Of a stretch of DNA of 7,362 nt, positions 1 through 6,685 are shown in pieces. Location of the stretch: contig CAXDOZ010000117.1 of assembly GCA_963991145.1 (NCBI GenBank), positions 1 through 7,362 of the forward strand, given 5' to 3'. Position numbers and translations under genes: made by a program. Every line of letters starts with the position of its first letter. Position 1 is the stretch's first letter. This DNA is from CAXDOZ01 sp963991145 (GTDB lineage Bacteria > Bacteroidota > Bacteroidia > Chitinophagales > JABDMM01). The notes under the pieces are model-generated. The model saw only the letters and a program-made list of their open reading frames with translations, searched no databases and had not been told where the DNA came from.

Positions 1-824
1 TTATCGACCATATCAGCATAGATTCCCAGAGCGCGATTGTCTCTTGAAAGGCAGGGTCCGCCGTAACCAAATCCATATTTGAGATACTTGTGACCTACCC
101 TGCTATCAGAGCCAATGGCTTTTAAGATCTTCTCTTCATCTGCGCCCACTGATCTCGCAAGATCACCTACTGAGTTTGCGAAGGATATCTTGGTGGTGAG
201 GAAACAGTTTGTAGCCAGCTTACAGATTTCAGCGCTTAACCTATCCATTCGGCAAAATGCAGGTTCATTTTCACACATCTTTTCATAGATCGACTGTATC
301 AGGTCTCCTGCCTCCTTTGACGCTTCTCCGATCAAAACCTGATCTGGATATTGTTGGTCATGAATAACCGAGCCCTGCGCAATGAACTCTGGATTATAGC
401 TCACTTCAATGTTTAGCGGCTCAAGTCTCTTTGCAAGAGTATCACAATAGCCTGGCATGGTAGTACAGGCAACGGCAAGGTGTGTCTTTTTTGGCCTCCG
501 GCCGATGGAGATCAGCTTCTCAGTAACTCTTTCAATCTGCTCATGATTGTAGGTTCCTTCAGGGGTTGAAGGTGTGGCGACCATTAGAAAGGTCAATTCA
601 ATATTCTCTCGATTTAACTCATCAACATCGGTGGTAACCTTGAATTTTGAAGAGGATTGTAGCAGATCATTTACTCCTGGTTCAGGGGATTGAAATGACT
701 TTTTGTTAAGTGACTGAACATAAGATTCATAGATATCGACACCTACAACTTCAAAACCTGCCCTTTCAAGGTTCAGGGCAAAGCACAAACCTAATTTCCC
801 TACACCTAATATTCCTACTTTCAT
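1..824 (-). CDS. Nucleotide-sugar dehydrogenase (UDP-glucose/GDP-mannose dehydrogenase family), 3'-truncated by the window edge
   Basis: This family performs the NAD-dependent four-electron oxidation of a sugar nucleotide to its uronic acid in the cytoplasm, feeding glycan synthesis. Reading the minus strand from the ATG at 824 gives 274 residues with no stop before the edge; the family is usually about 400-450 residues, so the C-terminal substrate-binding part is missing here. Seen: an N-terminal Rossmann motif GVGKLG (7-12) with Asp30 ending the second strand, NPEFIAQGS (144-152), the helix AEICKLATN with Lys202 and Asn206, and GYGGPCLSRDNRAL, in which Cys258 is the expected catalytic cysteine. 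The wording around NPEF and GGPC suggests the broad nucleotide-sugar dehydrogenase group rather than a textbook Ugd, so the substrate (UDP-glucose or another sugar) is not fixed. The start is 26 bases from the divergent lipoprotein start. Family assignment is firm; specificity is unknown. Confidence 0.93.
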   Translation of the reverse strand, partial: MKVGILGVGKLGLCFALNLERAGFEVVGVDIYESYVQSLNKKSFQSPEPGVNDLLQSSSKFKVTTDVDELNRENIELTFLMVATPSTPEGTYNHEQIERVTEKLISIGRRPKKTHLAVACTTMPGYCDTLAKRLEPLNIEVSYNPEFIAQGSVIHDQQYPDQVLIGEASKEAGDLIQSIYEKMCENEPAFCRMDRLSAEICKLATNCFLTTKISFANSVGDLARSVGADEEKILKAIGSDSRVGHKYLKYGFGYGGPCLSRDNRALGIYADMVD

Positions 825-836
825 CAGCACTAAGAT

Positions 837-842
837 AAAGGA
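837..842 (+). promoter_or_regulatory. Probable ribosome binding site for the lipoprotein gene
   Basis: AAAGGA lies 8 bases before the GTG at 851. An in-frame TAA at 836-838 means this GTG is the first possible start, so the site supports a non-ATG start. It is the clearest Shine-Dalgarno-like sequence in the window. Confidence 0.55.
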
Positions 843-850
843 ATAGTAAA

Positions 851-1690
851 GTGAAAAGTAAAGCCCCCTTACCTACTGTGATACAGTTATTCTTTGTCTT
901 GATTCTATTAATATCCTGTGCAAATGAAGGTCGAAGATCGTCTCGAGCTTCAAATTTTATCCCTGAGGAAGCCCCGGTTGCTGATTTTTCAGCACAAAAT
1001 GATTTAAATGCCTTAACAGATTCATTGATGGCATTTCTTTCATCATCTTCAAATCAGGGAGCGGTAAGCAATAATCCTGCAGATGAAATCTTAAATATTC
1101 CCATTCACGAATTATCGGTTTCTGAAAGCCTCGATCTCTTTAAGGAATCAAATGCTGTGACAAGCTGTGGTATAGCATCCAAACTTCTGGTCGCAGAGCT
1201 TTCCAAATACGGAATCGGCTCTTTTAGCTACAATTTTGGTCACGAAAACTCTAAGGTTAATCATGTGATCGTGGTGGCGAAGATCGGATCTGAGTGGCTG
1301 ATTTTGGATCCTCTGTTTAATGGAAAATGGTATCTCAAAGGAGAGAATCAGCAGGTCGATTTTTTTGAAGCCTTAAGACTTTCATGCTCTGATAGTCTTT
1401 TCCTGAATCTAAAATCATATCCAATGGAAGTAGAGCTGATTGTTTCTGAAGAGATGAAGTCTATCTTGAAACAAGAGGGATGTATGGAACCTGATTCCGT
1501 TCCTCAAAAGATACTTGTGTCTTACTCTGCTGATTCAATGCGGCTTTGCGGTCTCCAGCAAAGCTTTTACCGAGAGACTGGAAAGACATTCGTTCAATCC
1601 CTTGACGAGAAGATCTACTCTGTTGAAGGTTTTATGCCAGCTTCAATGGATAGAAGGGTTGAGGCATTCATTTCCAGATTTAGTAATTAA
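851..1690 (+). CDS. Lipoprotein with transglutaminase-like (Cys-His-Asp) domain
   Basis: The 279-residue product starts at a GTG fixed by an upstream in-frame stop. Residues 1-22 form a lipoprotein signal peptide: basic residues, a hydrophobic run at about 10-21 and a lipobox LISC with Cys23 as the lipidation site. This predicts a membrane-anchored protein outside the cytoplasm. A low-complexity Ser/Asn/Ala linker (about 27-76) follows. The central part resembles the transglutaminase-like papain fold: TSCGIASKLLVAELSKYGI (104-122) with Cys106 at a helix start, then NHVIVVAKIGSEWLILDP (137-154) with His138 and Asp153, in the family order Cys, His, Asp. About 120 C-terminal residues (160-279), including Cys178, Cys211 and Cys233, are not recognised. 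Such domains act as transglutaminases, amidases or peptidases, so activity cannot be stated. The 3' end overlaps the convergent glycosyltransferase gene by 11 bases. The lipoprotein call is strong; the domain call is moderate. Confidence 0.82.
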   Translation: MKSKAPLPTVIQLFFVLILLISCANEGRRSSRASNFIPEEAPVADFSAQNDLNALTDSLMAFLSSSSNQGAVSNNPADEILNIPIHELSVSESLDLFKESNAVTSCGIASKLLVAELSKYGIGSFSYNFGHENSKVNHVIVVAKIGSEWLILDPLFNGKWYLKGENQQVDFFEALRLSCSDSLFLNLKSYPMEVELIVSEEMKSILKQEGCMEPDSVPQKILVSYSADSMRLCGLQQSFYRETGKTFVQSLDEKIYSVEGFMPASMDRRVEAFISRFSN

Positions 1691-2741
1691 ACTTGACCTC
1701 TGGCAAGTCCTTATCGTCCAGACCCCAGTTCTTATCATTCAGATTTGGAAGCTTCCCTGATTTTAATCCCTGCACTCCAATTTCGTGAATCACCTCCCAG
1801 CCAAAACCTGGCCTTTGCTCTAAGAACTTCAACTTTTGGATAGCATTCATCGATGCCCATCCCGATTCGTGATAGATATGATAGGTGCAAGCTTTGGGAG
1901 GTAACACTTGCTGTTCCATTCCAATTGAATTTGCACAGATCAATCCCAGGCTATCGATATGGATGGAGTACATGTCGGCCTCATAATACCCACCAATTGC
2001 CTCCCAGGCAGATCTGGACATCATAGTAAAGTCTCCACAGGCATAGGTATCCAGTCTGAAAAGTCTATAGTCTTCCTTCTTTCCTTGAAGACTTAATAGA
2101 GATTCTAAAAGCCAGTTTAGAGCGGCCCAGTTAGTTGGATATAAGCCAATTGAGTTAAAAGCTTTATTCAGATTTGGGAAAAGTGCTTTACTCCCCAATC
2201 GAGACATTATATTCTTCTCAGCCCAATTTAGTATCTCATCCATTCTTTTGGATTCGTCAATATCTGCAGGGATCTCGCAGCGATTGCAGCGATAGAAACT
2301 ATTCGTATCGAGTTTGGCTGATTTGAAGAATTTAAAGAGCTCATCTGAGAACAGCAGATCTACATTAGTGCAAATAACAAATTCCCCTTCTGCCCTTCTT
2401 ATTCCAACATTCTTCCCGATCATCTGATAAAGAGGGATCTCCTTCGAAAAACGATACTTGTTATGAATCTCAGCTGGAACCTGGATGTACTTTACTTTGA
2501 GGTAATCGTCTTCTGAAACTGCGGGCAGAACGTCGCTTAATGGCTCTTTATCTGGAAGAGGGTTCCACTCGACCATAACTAGCTCTAATGGCAGTTCGAA
2601 CTTATTTGACTGCTCGATCAATCCTCTAACAAAGAGTCTCATTCGCTTGGCCATATCCTTGCCGTGATCATCATTTCTTGAACAGGCGACGATGGATATC
2701 GAATTTTGACCGGTACTACGGTTTTGCTGAGTTTTTGGCAT
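1680..2741 (-). CDS. Putative GT-A fold glycosyltransferase, cytoplasmic
   Basis: This 353-residue protein has no signal peptide or membrane segment. The layout suggests a GT-A glycosyltransferase. A first strand SISIVACSRNDDHG (14-27) is followed by EWNP (58-61). The strand FVICTNVDLLF (121-131) ends in an N-x-D (Asn126, Asp128), matching the DxD-type metal and nucleotide-sugar site. The segment CGDFTMMSRSAWEAIGGYYE (235-254) looks like the acceptor-side loop of galactosyltransferase-type GT-A enzymes. His261-x-Asp263 and the His/Tyr-rich CTYHIYHESGW (285-295) could complete the active site. The likely role is transfer of a sugar to the surface glycan; donor and linkage cannot be read. The ATG at 2741 is the only start before the first core strand; no Shine-Dalgarno sequence is visible. 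Only one base separates it from the divergent Wzm start. It is not closely recognised as a named family, so a CAZy class is not given. Confidence 0.78.
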   Translation of the reverse strand: MPKTQQNRSTGQNSISIVACSRNDDHGKDMAKRMRLFVRGLIEQSNKFELPLELVMVEWNPLPDKEPLSDVLPAVSEDDYLKVKYIQVPAEIHNKYRFSKEIPLYQMIGKNVGIRRAEGEFVICTNVDLLFSDELFKFFKSAKLDTNSFYRCNRCEIPADIDESKRMDEILNWAEKNIMSRLGSKALFPNLNKAFNSIGLYPTNWAALNWLLESLLSLQGKKEDYRLFRLDTYACGDFTMMSRSAWEAIGGYYEADMYSIHIDSLGLICANSIGMEQQVLPPKACTYHIYHESGWASMNAIQKLKFLEQRPGFGWEVIHEIGVQGLKSGKLPNLNDKNWGLDDKDLPEVKFNY

Positions 2742-2742
2742 C

Positions 2743-3612
2743 TTGCGGGCTACAAGATTAGCTAATAGCTTGAAAAATCTAGCCTCAGATTCAAAAAAGA
2801 CTCAGACTCTGGTTGGTCCGGAAAGCGATTCGTTTACAAACTACCTACTACAGTTATGGGAGATGCGAATGATCTGTATAGCTTTTGCCAGGAGAGATTT
2901 AAAGATCAAGTATAATAGGTTTTCATTGGGATTGACCTGGACAATTCTTCAGCCTTTAATGTATCTGATAGCATTTTCCATCTTGTTCCAGTATGTTTTA
3001 CCAATAGAAAGCGATTATCCCTATGTGCTTTTTGTATTTCCTGGAATTCTATGCTGGACTCTTTTTAATTACATATTTGCTCAGGCTGGAAGCTCTCTGA
3101 TTCAATCCCAAGACCTTGTAAAGAAGCTGCAATTTCCCAGAGCATTGCTTCCATTGTCAAAATCAATCACAGGACTTTTTGATTTTTCCATTGGATTCCT
3201 GTTTCTCCCAATACTGCATTTGATCTATCAATATCCAATTAGCCTTAAAGTGCTTTTAATTCCGGTACCAATAACTTGTTTGGTTTGTTTTGCTCTTGCT
3301 CTTGGAGTTTTCATGTCACGATTAACTGTGATCAATAGAGACCTACAAAATGTCATTCCATTTTTGATTGGATTGAGCATTTGGCTGACACCAGTCTTCT
3401 TTCCAGTTTCCATTGTTCCCGAACCCTTTAAAGATTTGATATATCTCAACCCAATAACAGGCTGCCTGGAAGCATTGCGCTGGATGATTTCTCCTGAGCT
3501 TGGACATTTGAACCTGATTGTGATACTAGGCCTGATTGCTTGCCCTCTATTCTTGCTTATTTCACTATTCTCCTTCCAGTCAATAGAGTACAAAATCACT
3601 GATGCGCTTTGA
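2743..3612 (+). CDS. wzm: Polysaccharide ABC transporter, permease (Wzm/ABC-2 type)
   Basis: This is the membrane subunit that, with Wzt, moves lipid-linked polysaccharide across the inner membrane. The 289-residue length fits the family (about 260-290). Seen: the amphipathic entry RRDLKIKYNRFSLGLTW (50-66), then about six hydrophobic segments near 65-86, 93-114, 142-161, 168-190, 204-223 and 256-275. Family landmarks include KKLQFPRALLPL (127-138), RDLQNVIPFLIG (199-210) and LNPITGCLEALRWM (235-248). The TTG at 2743 is the first start after an in-frame TGA at 2728-2730. A second TTG at 2770 is possible. The first ATG, at 2863, would leave almost nothing ahead of the RRDLKIKY helix and is less likely. 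No clear Shine-Dalgarno sequence is present. The 3' end overlaps the ATPase gene by 4 bases, so the two are almost certainly co-translated. Confidence 0.94.
   Translation: MRATRLANSLKNLASDSKKTQTLVGPESDSFTNYLLQLWEMRMICIAFARRDLKIKYNRFSLGLTWTILQPLMYLIAFSILFQYVLPIESDYPYVLFVFPGILCWTLFNYIFAQAGSSLIQSQDLVKKLQFPRALLPLSKSITGLFDFSIGFLFLPILHLIYQYPISLKVLLIPVPITCLVCFALALGVFMSRLTVINRDLQNVIPFLIGLSIWLTPVFFPVSIVPEPFKDLIYLNPITGCLEALRWMISPELGHLNLIVILGLIACPLFLLISLFSFQSIEYKITDAL
3609..3612 (+). other. TTGA start/stop overlap coupling wzm and wzt
   Basis: The TGA stop of the permease (3610-3612) overlaps the TTG start of the ATPase (3609-3611). No separate ribosome binding site is evident, so reinitiation or coupled translation would keep the two subunits in balance. 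This is inferred from the arrangement. Confidence 0.6.
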
Positions 3613-4781
3613 GCAAGACTAAAGCCATATTGGCAGATGGGCTTTCTAAAAGCTATTTCAACCCAAATGAGATTACTGCCTTGAAGGAAGTTTCCTTTCA
3701 TTTGGATGAAGGGGAGATCTTAGGAGTTATTGGAAGAAATGGCTCAGGGAAATCTACTCTTTTGAAGGTTCTTGGTCAGTTGATAAAACCCAATGCAGGA
3801 AGAGCAATGATCAACGGGAAGCTAGCTGCCGTTTACGACATCGGTTCTGGCTTTCACCCCGACCTTTCCGGATTGGATAATATTCGGATCAGAGGGGAAT
3901 TGCTTGGGATGAAAAGAAAAGTAATTGAAAATTCAATCGAAGAGATCGTTGATTTCAGCGGCTTAGAAGATGCCATAGAACAAGACCTTAAAACCTACAG
4001 CCAGGGTATGTATTTACGTTTAGCTTTTAGCACATTAATTGGCTTGAAAGCAGATGTGATCTTATTGGACGAGGTACTTCATGTGGGTGACCAATTATTT
4101 CGAAAGAAAATCAATGAATACCTACACTCATTAAAAAAGGACGGAAATCAAAGTTTAATGATCGTAAGTCATGAGCTTGGTTTTATTAATGAAATGGCAG
4201 ATCGTTTGATTTGGTTGGAAAACGGTCAAATCATGGGAAGTGGGAATCCTGAAGAGGTAGTTGGTGCTTATTTAGCTTTTATTGGTTCAAATGACCAATG
4301 GATCGGCAGTTTAAAGAAAGATGGATTCATTTTCCAGAATGAAGAGATCATACTCGAAAATATTCTATTAAACTCCAAAGGAATTGAAGAGACTAAGGCC
4401 ATCTCATGGGAAGATGAGATTAAAATTGATATATGCTTTGAGATAAAAATCGAATCAAGCTATGAATTCGTTTTTCTGGTCAAAGACATGTATGAGAACC
4501 CACTGATCATTTATTCCAGAGCAATGGATCCCAGTTTTGACTTCAATAAGTATGAAGTAGCCAAATACTCTCATTCGTATACTATCCCTGGAAAGATCTT
4601 TGACAAAGGGAATTATAGAATTGATCTAAGAGTGCTAAAAGAGAGCTCAGAAATAGTAAAGGAGATCTTTGATATACAGAATTTTAGAATCGAAAAGGAT
4701 TATTCATCCTTTACTAAATTCCCAATTCAAAGGAAGCCAATGATTGCACCTCAAATTAGATTTGACCAGTCGAGTTTATAG
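3609..4781 (+). CDS. wzt: Polysaccharide ABC transporter, ATP-binding protein (Wzt type) with C-terminal extension
   Basis: This subunit hydrolyses ATP to power glycan export with the Wzm protein just upstream. Seen in order: Walker A GRNGSGKST (42-50), the family-typical YDIGSGFHPDLSG (76-88), the degenerate signature YSQGM (130-134) used by Wzt/TagH exporters instead of LSGGQ, Walker B DVILLDE (149-155) followed by VLHVGDQLFRKK, and the switch histidine His188 in VSHEL. The nucleotide-binding domain ends near 225. Residues about 240-390 form an extra domain rich in alternating hydrophobic residues, consistent with the Wzt C-terminal beta-sandwich. In the studied E. coli O8/O9a systems that domain binds the modified non-reducing end of the O-antigen. 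This suggests, but does not prove, that export here is gated by a terminal modification. TTG start, coupled to wzm; the 3' end overlaps PhyH protein 1 by 6 bases, convergently. Confidence 0.94.
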   Translation: MSKTKAILADGLSKSYFNPNEITALKEVSFHLDEGEILGVIGRNGSGKSTLLKVLGQLIKPNAGRAMINGKLAAVYDIGSGFHPDLSGLDNIRIRGELLGMKRKVIENSIEEIVDFSGLEDAIEQDLKTYSQGMYLRLAFSTLIGLKADVILLDEVLHVGDQLFRKKINEYLHSLKKDGNQSLMIVSHELGFINEMADRLIWLENGQIMGSGNPEEVVGAYLAFIGSNDQWIGSLKKDGFIFQNEEIILENILLNSKGIEETKAISWEDEIKIDICFEIKIESSYEFVFLVKDMYENPLIIYSRAMDPSFDFNKYEVAKYSHSYTIPGKIFDKGNYRIDLRVLKESSEIVKEIFDIQNFRIEKDYSSFTKFPIQRKPMIAPQIRFDQSSL

Positions 4782-5651
4782 ATTTTTTCCGGTTTTGACC
4801 CAATCAATGGTCTGGTTAAGATTCCAATCTTCACCGTGAGGATAGTCCACTTCTTCAATCAATTGAAACTCCGTGCTTAAGTCATCTCCATTGTTGTAAG
4901 CCTGAGCTAATGCAGGATTATTGTACTTCACAAAGAATTGCTCATCGACCTTCCACTTAGAGATTCTTTTTTCCGAACTGTTTGGTTTTAAGGTATATGC
5001 AATTAGGTCTTTATCTCTTGGATACGCACTTAAACCAATAGCCATTCTAAGTTCTTTACTCCTATTGGGCTGAGAAGCATGAATTGTGCGATTGTCAAAG
5101 ACAACAATCTCCCCTGCTTTCATCTCAACATAATCAACCTGATCGAAAAGCTCCAGCTTGAATTTTTCAACGGGGGTCTGAGCTACTGGGAAGGGAAATA
5201 CCCTGGGATACTTCGTTATTTTATGACTCCCCTTTACAAATCCGAGTGCTCCATTCTCAATGCTAACATCATCTAAGGCGATCCAAATCATTATTGAAGG
5301 ATCCTCATCCTCATTTTCGGTAAAAGTCCAATCCTGATGAGGTGGAACATAATTTTGATCAGATGGAAGTTTTACCATGAAAGTGGCTGTGTAAAGCTTC
5401 CTGTTAACCATGGAAGCTTCTATCTTCTCTGATACAATTTCGAGGATCTTCCCTTGCATTTCTTTTCTCATGGAAATGCTATCATCGTTCATTCCTACCA
5501 AATAACCGTAACCGATCTTATCCTCCAGGCCTAGCTCATGATAAAGGGCTTTCAGCTCCGAAACCTCCTCTGGTTCCAATAAAGGGAAGCGCACGAAGCC
5601 ATTGCTTTGAAATAGACTATTATGATTACTACTTTTGAAAATATCCCTCAT
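4776..5651 (-). CDS. Phytanoyl-CoA dioxygenase (PhyH) family protein 1
   Basis: PhyH proteins are Fe(II)/2-oxoglutarate oxygenases that hydroxylate or otherwise oxidise small molecules; the substrate cannot be read here. With the start at 5651 the protein has 291 residues, normal for the family. The iron triad is complete: His105 and Asp107 in PPHQDWTF and His191 in TIHASQPN. Arg202, 11 residues after the distal His, fits the 2-oxoglutarate-binding position. NGALGFVKGSHK (133-144) is the usual core segment. No signal peptide, so cytoplasmic. The frame is open to an ATG at 5699 (307 residues), but that version overlaps the divergent neighbour by 39 bases and adds 16 residues without counterpart in the paralogues. 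The ATG at 5651 aligns without gaps with both paralogues, so I prefer it. It lies head to head with protein 2, nine bases between starts. Confidence 0.92.
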   Translation of the reverse strand: MRDIFKSSNHNSLFQSNGFVRFPLLEPEEVSELKALYHELGLEDKIGYGYLVGMNDDSISMRKEMQGKILEIVSEKIEASMVNRKLYTATFMVKLPSDQNYVPPHQDWTFTENEDEDPSIMIWIALDDVSIENGALGFVKGSHKITKYPRVFPFPVAQTPVEKFKLELFDQVDYVEMKAGEIVVFDNRTIHASQPNRSKELRMAIGLSAYPRDKDLIAYTLKPNSSEKRISKWKVDEQFFVKYNNPALAQAYNNGDDLSTEFQLIEEVDYPHGEDWNLNQTIDWVKTGKNL

Positions 5652-5660
5652 TGAGTAGCC

Positions 5661-6683
5661 ATGATAAGTGTTTTCAAGGATTCCATTCTTCAAAATCAAT
5701 TTGAGGAAGATGGATTTGTCAGACTCCCCCTTCTTTCTCCAAATGAGATTTCAGCGCTATTGCTAGGTTTCGAAGAGCTTAGCAAAGATAGGTCAGTGGA
5801 GAATACAAATTATGGAATGTATGTCAGTCTGGATGAAAAGAACGCCAATTTCAAAAGAAACATCATTGAAAAGCTCAGGGAAATTCTCGTTCCAAAGCTC
5901 GAAGAGCATTTATCAAATTTCAAAGTCCACCTGGGAGGATATCTCGTAAAACAACCCGAACCCTTCCGTTACACGTATCCGCATCAAGATTGGACTTTTG
6001 TTGACCTAAACAGACCAGAAGATTTCTCTTCCACAATTTGGATCAGTTTGTGCGACCTCGATCCTGAATCTGGCTCATTAGGATTCATAAAGGGAAGTCA
6101 TCGCTTTATGAAAGATCCAGTTGGGTCTCCTTCTCCAGCGGTAAAAACACTTACTCAAGGTCATGAAGATGCATTATTCCAATACCTGAGTTTTCCTGAA
6201 TGTAATTCCGGAGATGCGCTGATCTTCAACAATAAATGCGTGCATGCCGCTAATCCTAATTCTGCTGATTTTCCTCGAATTGCGGTCGGGATAGGAATTA
6301 CTCCAAAAGACGCACCCATTTATCATTACTTCCTTAAACCTGGAACCACAGATACTCTGTTAAAACTCAAGGTTGAGGAAGATTTTTTCCTTGAGTACAC
6401 CAATGACAAACTCCTCAAACTATATCATGAAGGCCAGGTACCTGAGCTATGTAGTATTGAAGATGAGGTTTACCTAAGCCCAGAGAGATTCGAAACTCAA
6501 GATCTACTTAATGAAGTAGTAAAAGCTGGGAATTCATCTAGTGGATACAAGCTCTTACAGCCAACACAGTCAAATGACGAAACCCAGATGGATGAAGAGA
6601 ATAATGATCAGCGGTCTTTCTTTCAGACCTACACCCCATTAAATATCTATCGAGAAATTAGACATCGATTAAGCAAAATCTAA
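5661..6683 (+). CDS. Phytanoyl-CoA dioxygenase (PhyH) family protein 2, with charged C-terminal tail
   Basis: Second Fe(II)/2-oxoglutarate oxygenase of the cluster, 340 residues, predicted cytoplasmic. Iron ligands are His108 and Asp110 in YPHQDWTF and His195 in CVHAANPN; Arg206 (distal His +11) fits the 2-oxoglutarate site. SGSLGFIKGSHR (137-148) matches the corresponding segment of protein 1. The two proteins are colinear over nearly their whole length, including a post-core motif KVEEDFFLEY (237-246) matching KVDEQFFVKY in protein 1. Unlike protein 1 it continues with about 50 extra residues: a Ser/Gln linker, an acidic stretch (305-316, ending DEENND) and a basic amphipathic end (REIRHRLSKI, 331-340). 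The ATG at 5661 has no visible Shine-Dalgarno sequence but aligns with the paralogue starts. The stop overlaps the ATG of protein 3 by one base, so the two are probably one transcript. Substrate unknown. Confidence 0.92.
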   Translation: MISVFKDSILQNQFEEDGFVRLPLLSPNEISALLLGFEELSKDRSVENTNYGMYVSLDEKNANFKRNIIEKLREILVPKLEEHLSNFKVHLGGYLVKQPEPFRYTYPHQDWTFVDLNRPEDFSSTIWISLCDLDPESGSLGFIKGSHRFMKDPVGSPSPAVKTLTQGHEDALFQYLSFPECNSGDALIFNNKCVHAANPNSADFPRIAVGIGITPKDAPIYHYFLKPGTTDTLLKLKVEEDFFLEYTNDKLLKLYHEGQVPELCSIEDEVYLSPERFETQDLLNEVVKAGNSSSGYKLLQPTQSNDETQMDEENNDQRSFFQTYTPLNIYREIRHRLSKI

Positions 6684-6685
6684 TG
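6681..6685 (+). other. TAATG stop/start junction coupling PhyH proteins 2 and 3
   Basis: The TAA of protein 2 (6681-6683) shares its last A with the ATG of protein 3 (6683-6685). This one-base overlap is typical of translational coupling, and it places both oxygenases in one operon. Coupling is inferred from the arrangement. Confidence 0.6.

Noticed and set aside
808..813. TAATAT as a -10 element for the lipoprotein gene
   Set aside because: No matching -35 or Bacteroidota-type -33 element is found at the right spacing, and AT-rich hexamers are common here.
1691..1708. Short hairpin (ACTTG-CC / GG-CAAGT with one bulged A) just after the lipoprotein stop
   Set aside because: It is coding for the glycosyltransferase C-terminus, has a bulge and weak stem, and no T-run follows on the plus strand; on the minus strand only a broken AT-rich stretch follows. 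Not convincing as a terminator.
1515..1760. 81-codon plus-strand open frame across the lipoprotein/glycosyltransferase junction
   Set aside because: It is a shifted frame over two well-supported genes, with no domain or start signal.
3228..3701. 157-codon open frame on the minus strand
   Set aside because: It is antisense to wzm/wzt, has no recognisable domain, and the sense frames are certain.
4779..4790. Run of six T after the Wzt stop as a possible terminator
   Set aside because: No GC-rich hairpin precedes it; the nearest inverted repeat (CAAAT/ATTTG at 4752-4764) is short and AT-rich.
5652..5699. Upstream start for PhyH protein 1 at 5699
   Set aside because: It would add 16 residues unmatched in either paralogue and overlap the divergent gene; the ATG at 5651 aligns perfectly.
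6365..6396. Perfect 8-base inverted repeat ACTCAAGG ... CCTTGAGT with a 16-base loop
   Set aside because: It lies inside PhyH protein 2, and one or two such pairs are expected by chance in a window of this size.
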